Below, one piece after another: positions 34,692 to 45,975 of a stretch of DNA of 64,000 bases. The notes beneath the pieces are model-generated. The model was not told the DNA's origin, made no database searches, and saw only the letters and a list, made by a program, of their open reading frames with translations. Source of the stretch: Hymenopellis radicata. Taxonomy: Eukaryota > Basidiomycota > Agaricomycetes > Agaricales > Physalacriaceae. The stretch covers positions 62,001 to 126,000 of the forward strand of contig JADNRX010000002.1 in assembly GCA_015501595.1 (NCBI GenBank), in the 5' to 3' direction. A program made the position numbers and the translations under genes. Within the stretch, counting starts at the first letter, position 1, and each line of letters begins with the position of its first letter.

Positions 34692-35999
34692 TTATGCTGC
34701 GGCAGCAACGACGGGTGTTGGTGCCGGGGCGGCGGCGGGGGTCTCTTCGGTCTTGGCCTCTTCAGCCGGCTTGGTCTCCTCGGGCTTGGCCGCCTCAGAT
34801 GCTTCGGGTTTTGACTCTTCAGCGGGAGCGGCGGCGTCCTTGGAAGACTCGTCGGCAGGGTTCTCGAGAGGGGCAATGGGAGTGGGCTCGTCAATCTTGG
34901 GAGGGTTCTCGTCAACCTTGGCGGGCGTTGAGACCTCGTGCTTGGGCTTGGGCTTGAAGAAGTCGCCGACCCGTGCAGACAAACGACGGCCGACCTTCTT
35001 CTCTTTCTTCTCCTCCTTCTGCGATACGAGTCAGACGACAGTTGTAATGCAAAGCAATACGACTCACTTTCTCCTCCTTGGGTTCCTCAGCAGCTGGGGT
35101 CTCAGTAGCAGGAGCGGCTTCCTCAGCAGGCGCAGCGGCGGCAGCCTCAGTGGTCTCACTGAGAACAAGTCAGAAGGAGAAGAAGACTCCAAAATGTAAA
35201 ACGTACGTCTCCTTGACGGGCTCAGCGACAGCAGGGGTCTCCTCCGTGGCCTCGGGCGCAGCCTCCGCGGCAGGGGTCTCGGCAGCAGCTTCCTCCTTGG
35301 CGGGCTCTTCAGTGGCAGCCGGAGCGGACTGTAGATGAATGTCAGTAATTAGCAGGTATGGAGTAGTGGCAGACGCACCTCGGAACCTTCCTTCTTTTTG
35401 TCCTTCTTGGGGCTCTTGGGAGGCTTGACCTTCTTCTCAACCTTAGCCTTCTCGTTCTTGAAAGGCGCAAGGAGCTTAGCCAGAAGACCGGGGCTCTTGG
35501 GGCGGTCCTCCTTCTTGGAGGCATCGGCATCGGCCTCAGCCTAGACGGAGCTTATGAGTCACGAGACAATAGAAAGTAGGAGATGAAAACATACGGGCTT
35601 GGCCTCCTCCTTGGGTGCGTCAGTGGCGGCAGCAGCCTCGGTGGCAGGCGCGGCCTCCTCAGCAGCAGCGGCAGGAGTAGCCTCAGCCTCAGCAACAGCA
35701 GGCGTCTCCGTTGTCGTCTCAGCCTTGGGCGCCTCCTAAACACGAAATGAGCTTAGTGAACACGGCGATGAATGAAATAAACATACCTCGGCCTTGACCT
35801 CTTCCTTAGCAGGCTCCTGCGCGACAAATAAGAATCAAAAAAAACATAAGAGAGAAACAAGCCAATGCGTACAGGGGTAGCCTCCTCGACCTTGGGAGCC
35901 TCAGCAACTGCAGGAGCAGCCTCGGCAGCAGGGGCGGGGTCTCGACGGCTTTAACCTCGTCGACGGGGCAACAGCAGGAGCAGTCTCAGGTGCAGACAT
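34692..35999 (-). CDS. Ala/Glu/Lys/Pro-rich protein of unknown function, many introns
   Basis: Reads MSAPETAPAVAP and then, in repeated short exons, low-complexity blocks of Ala, Glu, Pro and Thr (EEAKPAEA, EEAAPATE, AKEEAAAE types). Two conserved-looking segments stand out: KSPGLLAKLLAPFKNEKAK with basic KSPKKDKKK, and GRRLSARVGDFFKPKPK. The end is PAPTPVVAAAA. About seven introns of roughly 50 nt divide it. The basic amphipathic segments in an acidic, disordered protein suggest membrane or cytoskeleton contact, but I recognise no family. Two single-base losses, in the GGGG runs at 35965-35968 and 35936-35939 (plus strand), are needed to connect the ATG to the rest. Both lie in the first exon. 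Confidence 0.6.
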
Positions 36000-36815
36000 T
36001 ATTGCGAAAGCTGGAACAAGGTGAGACGATAAGAAAAAAAAACAAAGCAAAAGGCGACAAACATGAAAAGGGTATGAACTGACAACTTGAAAAGAGAGAG
36101 GAATATGCGTGCTACGCAGCCTTAAGACCCGCTGGAAAAATAGTGGGGATGGAAGAGGTTGAGAGCAATTTTGGAACGGTTGCCATTCTTATACCCTGTT
36201 TGTATTGCACGTCCGTGCACAACATGTGCAAATACTGCGAAAGGGTCCCTCTCCTCAGGTTCAGATCTATCGTAGGGGCCAGATCGTCGTCGTTGTCCTC
36301 TCCGCGTTCGTTTATTCAGCCGACTCTATTGAACCAGATGATCATGCCCTCGTCTCACCCGTAAATATCATACCATTCCTACTAGAGCCTCTCTCTCCCC
36401 CAGTTTCGCCCATATCTCCCTTTGAAATTGTGTGAAAAGAAGCCATCATGATCATTTATCTCGTATATTCCGCAAATCACGTCAGAAATATAAAGTCCTC
36501 CCCTGTGTACACCCCTCATCTTCTGTCCATTCTGAAACGCCCAGCATGGTCCATGGTGGCATAAAAGGCAGCGACGTGTGGCGCCTTTTCTGTCTAAATA
36601 TCATATCCGGATCCTTTGTGAACGGTCCCGCCCGCGATCAATTCATTCCAGAAGGCCTCCCAAAATCAGCATGGCCCCCTCCATTCTGATACGCTCTCCG
36701 ACCCTGTGAACATTCCACCAACGTCATCCATCCATTTCTGCGGAGCTCTCAAAATGCCATTGTTCTCTGCGCGTATAAAAGACCGCGCCTCGCTGCGTGC
36801 CTCCCCATTCACGAC
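36000..36815. other. Divergent intergenic region, 816 bp
   Basis: Between the start of the Ala/Glu-rich gene (minus) and the PalI-type gene (plus). It holds pyrimidine-rich stretches and a TATA box near its right end. No coding support. Confidence 0.5.
36774..36781 (+). promoter_or_regulatory. TATA box close to the PalI-type start codon
   Basis: TATAAAAG lies only 35 bp before the chosen start codon at 36816, which would leave a very short mRNA leader. Confidence 0.5.
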
Positions 36816-37790
36816 ATGTATGCTGCTTTCATAACGCCACTTTTGTTTTTTCTCGCTTTCCTTCCGCTGCTCCTCGTATCGCTTTCCGTTCCCATCACAA
36901 AGTCCATCTTTCTCTTCCGGCTTACCAGCAACATCTCCTCCGGCCTAGTAAAGTCTTCTGTCTCCGGAAGCGCCACTTTTGGCGTGTGGGGTTACTGCGT
37001 GAGCGCACTTGAGGTGTCGTGAGTCTCTTTCCTTCTCCGACTCTGCCTAGAGCTAATACACTGGTCTTTCAGAATCGCTGGATTCGATGACAGCTCGGCG
37101 GCGTTTTGTTCAGCTGCTAAATTGGGTTACACTTTCGATCAAAATGTTGCTAAAGCACTGTACGTTCTGCAAGTCCGTTCCATGCATTCATTCCAAGTCA
37201 TCACACTATCAGCCAAGTCGATGACTTTACGGACCTCATCAGTCGCACAACTGCGGCGGCATTAGGACTGCATCCTGTGGGTACGTTATTTAGCATCCTA
37301 TAGACGTGATCACACTTGACCATACGCGTCAGCATGTGGTCTATGCTTCCTCGCGCTTCTCGTGTCCTTGTTCATGCTCCGGAGAGGCGATAATGCTGGT
37401 AGTTCCCGTGTGCCCTCTCTTCTCATTCTGGGCGCGGGACTGCTCAGCGCCATTCTAACCACTCTTGTATTTCTCATCGATGTCATTATGGTCGCTGTCA
37501 TTCGCAACAAAGTTCACGATCACTCTGATGGCGACCTTGAGATGAATTGGGGCAGCGCGGTACGCCGTTCATTCCATCACGACAGATCTTTGCCTGAGTC
37601 TCTCTTCACAAGGTTTGGATGGCCTTGGGTGCCATGATCGCGCTTTGGCTGGCGATGGCCAGGTCCTTCATTGGCATGATTCGTGCCTGCGGAACCAGAT
37701 ACCGGTGAGTTCGCCTTGTTCAGTGTGCTCCTAGTGATCGGCCGACTCAATACCGCCTATTTCAGAAACCGCAAGGACGGCAAATACTAA
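36816..37790 (+). CDS. PalI/Rim9-SUR7 family four-TM membrane protein
   Basis: Fungal family that senses ambient pH (PalI/Rim9) or organises plasma-membrane eisosome domains (SUR7). The N-terminal helix (ITPLLFFLAFLPLLLVSLSV) is followed by an extracellular loop with FGVWGYCV and a second Cys (AAFCSAAKLGYTF). Helices two to four follow: CGLCFLALLVSLFML, LLILGAGLLSAILTTLVFLI and ALGAMIALWLAMARSF. The cytosolic end is very short, RNRKDGKY with a stop at 37788-37790. The W-G-x-C pattern in the first loop is typical of the family. Five introns, clean GT-AG joins. The long C-terminal tail of PalI proteins is absent, so it may be a Rim9-like or SUR7-like paralogue. Confidence 0.82.
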
Positions 37791-38126
37791 CGACTGCATC
37801 GCAAATAAGGATCGAATTAGGGATCCCCATCGGACCTCCTTATCCACATACCCGCTATACGAACTTTTTACGCTTCTACTTGTTGAACAAGAACGCTTCC
37901 GGTATTATGTCAATGAAAGCAAGTGTTTCGCTTACATCTGCCGACCTGTACTACTACGCATGATACCCTTGATATGAACCATTTGACACGAACTTATATC
38001 CTCTCCTGAGTTATTATTTTCATCTCTGCATGCATTCACATGGACGGAAATCTGTCACACGAGTCATTTATGTACAGGGAGCCAAGGATTGTGGGCAATC
38101 ATTGTATTACTATTGGGGATAAAAGG
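37791..38126. other. Convergent intergenic region
   Basis: 336 bp between two gene ends; probably 3' UTRs. Nothing else seen. Confidence 0.5.
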
Positions 38127-40414
38127 TTAAGCAGTCGCGGTTACAGTAGACGCTGCGGCAGGCGGCTTGGAGCGAGGAGGCGGCCTCAGACCTTTTGCCT
38201 TCATACGACGGCGTTTGGCCTCTATTGGATCGAGTCAGAAGCGACATAACGATGTAATATATGAACGAACCTTCGAGATATGGTTTGTCTTCCTCCGGGT
38301 TGAAACTGATGCTTTCGGTGGGTGCGTCCATGTCGACATCCGCATCTACAGCAACTGGTTCCTCCTTCTCGATGTCAGTGGCTTTTATCTTTGCCTTCTT
38401 CTCCACTTTGAATTTGGCGACGAAGAATCCATCCATGTTGTGCACATGCGGGTAAAATCTTCGAGTCAGTTTGACACTCGGATGGAAAGCCTTGCCGCGG
38501 TACTTGGTAAAGCCTTCTCGTCCGAATTCCAAACCGGTGTCTACAAGCTTGACATTCGGTCGCTTTCGCAAAGCGTAGTCAACGACGGACTCGTTTTCGT
38601 CGACAGTCACCGAACATGTTGAGTAGACGAGATAGCCGCCAGTTTTAGACTCTGGACTGACGCTGTCAATCGCGCATAAAATGAGCTGTTTTTGCAGATG
38701 TGACAACAGCGTGAAGTCGCGCTCGCTCTAAACAGAAATATAAGGGTTACGCCAAACACGCTGCAGAATAGAGCCATACCTTGTTGACTTTGACACTGGA
38801 ATCCTTACTGATAACACCAGTACCACTACATGGCGCATCCAATAGTACTCGGTCGAAGCCTCCCATGACCTTGGGGAATTCTCGACCGTCATGAGAGCAA
38901 ACAATTACGTTTTTGCAACCCAGACGGTGGACGTTGGCAGTAAGACTCTTCGTGCGGGCCTTGTTCGCGTCGTTAGCAAACACTACACCGGTATTCTGAA
39001 GCAACGCAGCGATATGCGTAGTCTTGCCACCGGGAGCGGAGGCCATATCCAGAACACGTTCATTTGGCTCGGGTGACAAGGCAATGACAGGAAGGAATGA
39101 TGAGGCAGCTTGAAGCATGTAATGACCAGCGAGATATTCAGGCGTAGCACCTGCAATCAAGTGTCTTAGTACCTCGGTCTTCGAACGAAAGAGAACACCA
39201 ACCGATAGGAACACTACTCTCGAAGACCTGTAAGCCGACGTTGGTCCATTTCCCGATAGGCTCCAAGTTTACACCGCGGTTGACCAATACTTGTGCTAGA
39301 TCACGACGACGCGTTCGTAGAGTGTTGGTTCTAATTGTAACCGGTCGCGAAACTTCATTTGCCTCGAAGAACTCGATGGCCTAGAAGAAACTGAGTGCAC
39401 TGCGTCTGTGAAGACATCAATAATCATACCTCATCAACCGGGAATAACTGGAACAACTTTTCAGCAAGGAAGTCATTATAGCCGTAGTAGCTTGCAATAT
39501 CAGACAAGATCTGTTCGGTGTACTCTGAACGTGACCTAGTAGAATGTATGAGCGAACGTACAGAGATGATATAGGAAGATTACACACCGTCCTGGCTCAG
39601 CCAACTTTTTGAATCTACCGAGAACGCGTGCACATTCCCGCATACGCCGTTGAACGGTTTGGACGTCAGGACCTCCTTGCGTTTTTTCTACCTCCCGTTC
39701 TTCTGCTGTCGGCAGATGGAACTTGTCTTCATCGCCGACTTCGTCCTCAGCATCGTCCATATCAAACTCATCCTCGTCATCTTCTTCGTTGAAAGCTGCC
39801 TGTCTGAGCTCGTCCGCGTCAAGTTCAGCTTCTTCAAGAGCTTGAGCATCCAATGCACGCGAACGGGCCTCCATGTTGGCCATAGTGACAGGTTCATCGT
39901 CGTCTGAATCCGAGTTATCAGAGCCAGTGGGTATTATCTTCAACGGTCTCTCGCTTTGTTTAGACTTTTTGGATTTGGAGGATTGGATAGGAAGTTCTTC
40001 TTCGTCTTCATCACTCCAGTCGAATTCCTGTACGGGTCCTCTTAGTGGTTCGTCGCTGTGAAACACAATTGGTAAACGCCTTCATGAAGCAAACTGGATG
40101 GCGCGTACTCGTCCAATCCTTCGAATTCATCATCAAGCGTCCTACAGAAAGGTAAGACTCGAATCTCGAAGATGATAATTGACGCACTGGTCTTGATCAT
40201 CAACGTCCTCCCATCCATCGGCATCCGACGAGTCCCCAGCAAGCTGCTTAGGCTTATCCGCAGACTGTTTTGTTTTCGAGGCCTTTGGTTTCGCAGCGTC
40301 TTTTAGTTTTTTTGATGGTCGAGCGTCCTTTTCGTCCGTTGCTTTTCGCTTTTTGGGAGAAACGTCGCGCAACGGCTCCGGCGCTGCTTGCTTGTTCTTG
40401 GAGCGACGACCCAT
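38127..40414 (-). CDS. NOP2: rRNA (cytosine-C5)-methyltransferase NOP2
   Basis: Nucleolar enzyme that makes 5-methylcytosine in 25S rRNA and is needed for 60S ribosome assembly. The start [10 protein letters not shown] leads into a lysine-rich and then acidic, phospho-type N-terminus, as in NOP2. The middle has [20 protein letters not shown] and [16 protein letters not shown]. The catalytic domain includes [15 protein letters not shown], the SAM loop [24 protein letters not shown], motif [10 protein letters not shown], motif [14 protein letters not shown] (the two conserved cysteines), then [17 protein letters not shown] basic tail ([17 protein letters not shown]) ends it. About seven introns. 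Confidence 0.94.
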
Positions 40415-40496
40415 ATTTTGTACAGTCAAGTAGCAGGGAGAAATGAAAAGTCAAAAATCTGCTTAGTTGTACACAAGACCAAATACATCGCAATTT

Positions 40497-41244
40497 CTAA
40501 CCAATCCTTAGCCCCAGCATCAACCCAGCAACAAACGACGCCCTCGGTTGGAAGTCCGCAGTCAGGAAATCGACCATCCAACGGAATAGCCCATATATTG
40601 TTGGCGTTTTCTTCTGCCCAGTCGCGTCTGTCGAGTAGAACATCTGTTCGAACTTGGTAGCCATCGCTTCCCAGTCGACTTTGACGACGGAAAACGACAC
40701 AAAGTACTGCAATGATGGTCATCTTCAACTTTTAAATTTGTCACTTGTACTAGACCTACCTGGAGGAGCACAAATATTCCACCCAGAAGGAAAGCGGCAG
40801 CCTTCGCGCCTTTCTTGATGAACACACCGGCACACAATCCGGCCATGGTACCGAACGATAGTTCATATATTGAAACTGAAGACGACGGCGGAGGCGGCAG
40901 CTCGTCTTGCGCCACAGGTTTTCGGTTCATTTCGGGAGCGGCGATGTCTGTTCAAGAGGCGTAAACGCATCGTTCAATTCGCAGACTGAATTCGAACTTT
41001 CGCAGTAAACTGGGGACCTCTTGGAAAGATATACTCCAATTCCTACACCAGCGACACTGGCGCCGGCGCCCACGAGGAAAGAAACGCGTGTTTTGGGTTC
41101 CACTCTGAATGCTCTAGATGTGATTTGGCGACTGTTACACATTCGAAATGTGCTTTTGAATGGCGCTAGGCGCGTCATGCGCCGTGCCGCTAAGGAAGGT
41201 GGCAATCCACATCGGTAGGTCGACCGAAGGAGCATGGAGAACAT
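40497..41244 (-). CDS. FUN14-domain mitochondrial membrane protein (frame break)
   Basis: The first exon has a basic, Arg/Ser-rich mitochondrial head (MFSMLLRSTYRCGLPPSLAA) and a glycine-rich helix (FLVGAGASVAGVGIGVYLSK). After the Pro-rich DELPPPPSSSVSIYELSF comes the FUN14 core: GTMAGLCAGVFIKKGAKAAA and FLLGGIFVLLQ. An intron follows, then YFVSFSVVKVDWEAMATKFE and a last hydrophobic segment near PRASFVAGLMLGLRIG. FUN14 proteins (FUNDC1-like) sit in the mitochondrial outer membrane. Between EQTSPLP and MNRKPVAQ a base is missing in the GGG run at 40934-40936. Otherwise the N-terminal exon would end at a stop and the FUN14 core would start at its own ATG at 40930. The alternative is two reading frames from one gene. 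Confidence 0.8.
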
Positions 41245-41413
41245 GGTGGCAGGAGGAAGAGTAGATTGGCTTGACGTCACTTGTCTCGAAGGTTGTACAC
41301 ACAAGCACCCACATCAATAGTTAGATAATGAATACGTTTATCTTACACGACGATTTATACGACCACGTAGTCTTAGTTGTCTTAGTCTATATTTGGCAAC
41401 AACAACCTTGTAC
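41245..41413. promoter_or_regulatory. Divergent promoter of FUN14 and Hv1 genes
   Basis: 169 bp between the FUN14 start codon (minus) and the chosen Hv1 start codon (plus). No clear TATA box. Confidence 0.4.
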
Positions 41414-42154
41414 CATGACGTTCAACTCCGATCTCGAACACCAGCCTCTACTCGACCATCATGGCAACTCCTCCGAGCAAACGAACTCATGGCGTACTCG
41501 TTTGGGTCTTTTTCTCGAAGCTCCCTTGTTTCACGAGTTCGTAATTACTCTGGTAAGACGTCGGACCTCATCACACACACGCCGTTATTTAACGCGCCTG
41601 TAGATCGTAGTGGACGCTGGTTGTGTCCTCGCCGACTTGGCATATACATTATCCACTCCCGGGTGTGAGCCACCCGGTCCAGAAGGTCCACAATGGCTCG
41701 AAATCCTATCGCTCATCTCCATCGTCATCACTATGTTTTTCTTGGTTGAAATACCACTCGCGCTCTGGGCATTTGGATGGTCTTATTACAACCCAGTTGG
41801 AGACACACCACACGCTGTTTTTCATGACTTTGACGCAGTTATCATCATAACAACTTTCGTTTTAGAAATTGTCCTCAAGGGCAAAGAACGAGAGTTGGGA
41901 ACCTTGCTTGTTGTTCTCCGTCTATGGCGATTGATTAAACTAGTTGGAGGTTCGTTCTTCTCAGCGCATGAGGATTGTGTTATAATCTGTTTATCTTAGG
42001 TGTAACTGTTGGTGCTGGCGAGCTGACGGAAGATGATGCTCAAGAGCTGGCAGAGAACAGGCGACTCGTTGAAGAAATGAAGGCCCAAATTCAGACCCTG
42101 GAATCTGAAAATCAAGAACTACGCGTTCGTCTCAATACATCTTCTTCCACATGA
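41414..42154 (+). CDS. Voltage-gated proton channel, Hv1/HVCN1 family
   Basis: A stand-alone voltage-sensor domain that conducts protons outward when depolarised. Start at 41414 (MTFNSDLEHQPLLDHH) has a good context (accATGa); an in-frame ATG at 41328 is possible. S1 carries the selectivity aspartate in IVVDAGCVLADLAYTL. S2 is ISIVITMFFLVEIPLALWAF, with an acidic residue in the expected place. S3 is HDFDAVIIITTFVLEIVL, resembling Hv1 FDAVVV. S4 is LLVVLRLWRLIKLVGG, the Hv1 signature R-x-W-R, but with Lys at the third charge and Gly where Hv1 has Asn. A C-terminal coiled coil follows (ENRRLVEEMKAQIQTLESEN), the usual dimerisation element. Two introns with clean joins. Acid-extruding or ROS-balancing roles are known for the family; its role here is inferred. 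Confidence 0.88.
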
Positions 42155-42355
42155 ACTACCACGTCCGAGAGTCTCACTTGACCGATTATCGATTATCACT
42201 GATATTCTATTTTAACGTTCAAAGTATGGATACAATGCTAATTAGTACAGGTGGTGTACGGATACTACAGAAGGGAATCGTCGTTACTGTGTCCGTCATG
42301 TCCATAAGCATTCGGTTGCACATCTCATGTCCTTATTCCATCAAGGAGTAAGTGT

Positions 42356-43644
42356 TCAAGGAGAACGGGGAATCGTGTGGATGCTGATGCCTTTCTTAGC
42401 ATCGGCTCTCATCCATTGGGATAACCGCGGCAAGGGAATGGGCTGGTCGTGGTCGTCAATATCACGAGGGAATGGTGTGGCGACAGAAACGTCTGAATCC
42501 ATGCTGAAGTGGGATTTGCCTTGTCGTGTCAGGGTGCGAGATTCTCGGAACCTCTCAATGAAACGTGACCCAGCAGTGGAGGACGGTGTGCGAGGTAAAG
42601 GTGCAGCCGGTCTCTCGGGGAGCGTTATCCTGGTGCGCGAGGAGTTGGTGGATGAATCGTCATCGCGTACGGTGAAAGGAGAGTCGCGTCCCCGACGAAT
42701 GTCGGCATTTTGCGCCCACGGTGCCTTCTCGATGTCCTGCGGCTCGCCTTTTTCAATGCTGTCGACAGAGTATTGACGCTTGCGCTCAGATGAGTTGGCT
42801 ATCTGTGCAACGTAACGCGCCCACGAATCGTTCTCTGGATTCGAAATACTCCGAGGGGCATCACCGAGGAAGGCCGTCTTCTCGTCCGACTCCAAGGCAA
42901 ACCAGGGAACGGAGTAGATCGATGTGCACCAGATAGTGGGCAGTTGACGAGAGTGCGACATGCCAGCGATCAAAAGGAGGAAGAGATATCCCAAGACTAT
43001 CCAAAAGTCAATACAGGGAAGTGCATTGTAATCAAGAGACTTACGGATGAAGCTTTTCAACCAGACTGTAGGAATGAGGAGGTACGAAGATGCACATACA
43101 TCCCATTCACGTGTGAGTTGGCAGGACAGTACGGGACCATTGATGACAAGACTAATGGAAGCGCCTAACACGTAGTGAGCAACCGAAACACGCATGCATC
43201 GAGAAGACACGACGTACCGACTTCAAACATGCCAAGTACAAGCATCCATGCACATTCAAATGCAACGATGGCGGTTTTGAGCTGAGGAATGGCGAATTCC
43301 GCGAACGATCTACAACAGAATGAGTCGACCGTAGTGATGAATCACAATCAATGTACGCACATCGCAATCAAGGCGAATAATAGACAGCTGTTGAAGATCA
43401 ACAGTATCGCAGAGCCCGGAACTATGCAGTTCTGTCAGTCCATGTTCCGATGCCAAACAATAAGCCAACAAACCGGGTGTACTCGTTTCTGATGTAGCAT
43501 GAACGTTCCAGGAGGCGAACACCACGATTAAAAGGCTGAAATACGTTAAGAGTGCTGGGTCCCCAAGTTAGACGATAATTCAGGAAAGACGCGTTCAGAC
43601 GCACCAAATATCACGCATCGAGCAATCAAGAAAGGACTCCGCAT
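42356..43644 (-). CDS. Four-TM membrane protein with Ser/Pro-rich tail (paralogue A)
   Basis: Exons rebuilt by eye: MRSPFLIARCVIF, ALLTYFSLLIVVFASWNVHA, an exon with AILLIFNSCLLFALIAI, then SFAEFAIPQLKTAIVAFECA, WMLVLGMFEVGASISLVI, and ILLGYLFLLLIAGMSHSRQL. This gives about four helices with one short loop after the first, a MARVEL-like layout. The cytosolic tail of roughly 200 residues is Ser, Arg and Pro rich (DIRRGRDSPFTVRDDDSST, SRFIERFRESRT) and ends HTIPRSP. I do not recognise a named family with confidence. The next minus-strand gene upstream shares exon 1 shape and the same splice position after VIF. Confidence 0.65.
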
Positions 43645-44058
43645 GATGAATCGTTCCGGCTAGCGGGTTGTCTAGTAGAGCAGAGGGAGTGTTCGTTAAA
43701 TGCCACGCAGTGGACTTGGTCGTAAGAAGAGAAGCAAGGAAACGGCTTGTCCTTGGGGGAAAGACACGCGTTTTAAGCAAACCATGACTCCCAATGGCCT
43801 ATTATATACTGACGAGGACAATAAGACTTGTCGCATTGAGAACAATGGATCGGCCGTTCGGCGGACAATGCACCTAGACTGCGACCCTGCATCGCTGACG
43901 TAACCTTGTTTGTACATGGCCCAAACATGGCCAGTTTTGTTACATTCTTGGTTCAATCGTTGGTCCAAAAACCTCGCGCGCAAGCGCATGATAGTTATCC
44001 AATGTACATATATCATACAACAACATATTACTCCAAACCAAACCAGCTGGTCCTTACC
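43645..44058. other. Intergenic between paralogues
   Basis: 414 bp between the start of paralogue A and the stop of paralogue B. It has no supported gene. Confidence 0.5.
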
Positions 44059-45452
44059 CTACGAGTCCCAATTACGTGCTGGAGACTTCCCCTTGGAAGT
44101 CGAAGAACTCAAATCCAACGGTGGTGGACGTGGCCTAGACGTAGTCCGCGTCCTAGGACCGGTGGGCCGAGCACGGTTTGGAGAAGGGGGGGAATCGAAA
44201 GATGTACGTCCCGGCGCAATGTTTTGAGGCACGTCCACTGGTGACGGTGGAGGTTTCCGCTCTTTCCCTTTGCGCACGGGTTGTGATAATATGTCAGACC
44301 GCGGCCAATTCCCTAGTGGTGGCGGTGACGGAGGAGTGGAAGCTTTTGGTCCGCGTCGAGTATGCGCGACGGGAGGCGTCGATATCGCTGATTGTACATG
44401 TTGCGAATATAGAGTCGGGACACCTCCAGTCATCTGTGGTCGTGACTGGGTTGCCATCTCAATGCGAGGTCGATATGGTTCTACATCATACAACGACTGT
44501 AGGCCGGCCATGGCATCAACTGGAGGTATGGGCCGCCGTGGCTTTGGCGCGACGATGGATGGCGCAGATCTCCGTTTCTGGAAATAGGGTAATGTTGGAG
44601 ACGACGCAGTAATGGCACGGAAGCATTCAGGATTAGATATATCCTTGATGTAGGCTTGCCATATCTTGGGATCCTTGCCTTGGTGGACGAGACAGTATAA
44701 AACCAAGAGAGCCAGATACCAGAGCACTGTAAGTATGTCAGATAAGGTACAAATCCACGGGAAACTTGACGAACATAGTGCAGAAAGAATCCATGTAAAT
44801 GCCAGTAGAACCTGGTTAGAAGTGCAGGCTTGGGAACCCAGCAAAAGGTGCGCTGACGATCTCGATCAGAATCCAAGTTGCCTTATGAGCGAAGAAAGAA
44901 AGTGATCGTACAGAGAACATCGCAAAGTTGAGGCTTATGAACCGAAAGATATGCAGCACCAACTAGACTCATGTTGAGCTTTACACCAATGTACAAGGCC
45001 ATGTTAACTGACCTAGATTCATCACGAACAACACTCCTATCCAAAGGCATTCAAACCATACGCGCCCCGTTACGGAACGATCCCGAATGAGTTCCACCGA
45101 TACACTAGAGAAACACGAATAAGAGGACAATGTGGGATAGCTGAAGGTGAGCTTACACCGCAAAAACAACAGCAAGGCCGAAAGCACCGAGGAAAGTAAG
45201 ATAATTATCCAAAGGATCTAATCGTTGCAAAGTTGAGCGCTGAATTAGATGCAGTAAAAAAATAAGGAACGTACAATACGAGTTCAACGATTGGACAAAG
45301 CCAAGGTTCCACACAGCAACAGAAGCTATTATAGCATTGCAAGCGATTGACAGCGCTACACAGTGATAAGCGACGCGGTAAAATCATGGTTGGCGCAAAA
45401 CTCCGGACGCACCAAATATAACGTATCGTGTACAAGTGAAGACCGTCAGCAT
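44059..45452 (-). CDS. Four-TM membrane protein with Pro-rich tail (paralogue B)
   Basis: Exons give MLTVFTCTRYVIF, then ALSIACNAIIASVAVWNLGF, YPLDNYLTFLGAFGLAVVFA, VELIRDRSVTGRVWFECLWI, KATWILIEI joined to VLLAFTWILSAL, and WYLALLVLYCLVHQGKDP. The layout is again four helices. The tail is strongly proline- and arginine-rich (APKPRRPIPPVDAMAG, KASTPPSPPPLG) and may bind SH3 or similar domains; it ends KGKSPARNWDS. One exon junction near 44970-45020 is not resolved in my model and may hide another frame error. The intron position after the first VIF is the same as in paralogue A, suggesting an old duplication. Confidence 0.6.
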
Positions 45453-45975
45453 TCTGCAAAGAAGGGAAGGGGACACCGCTCGCGGTGCTATGTATCTGAA
45501 CACCTCAGAGAGGGAAGAAGGTCAACTCCCGTCCTCAGGAGATATAAGGAACCCGTAAGGAACTACCGCCGAACCGTGGCCGAACGGGAACCCAACCCCG
45601 AGAAGTTGAAACTCAGCGAAACGTAACGCATCAGCTTCACCTCCTGCCTGCCTCAGCGCTGAGGGCCGACTGCACCCGTGCCTGCGAATCACTCAGATCC
45701 ACTCAACCTCCAGCATGCTCCGCAATTCCAAGGGCAATAACGTAGCATAATAGATTTATAGCGATATTAATTACTAAATGTATAGAATGTGCGGTCAGGT
45801 CAGTCTACAGGGTTTCGTGGCACAAAGTTCTTTGTCGTCTGATGGAGAAAGCTGGATGATTCATCAAGTCATTGCTGCTAAGAAGACGGATGATGACAGC
45901 GATGCGCATGGTCTGATATCGTTCGGCATACATCGAGAACATCCCGAGGTCGTCGCAATGTTGCAATGTGGCGTT
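45453..45975. other. Intergenic region
   Basis: 523 bp between the start of the four-TM gene and the end of the HEAT-repeat gene. Short open frames show no conserved features; part may be the 3' end of the HEAT-repeat gene, whose stop is uncertain. Confidence 0.4.
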
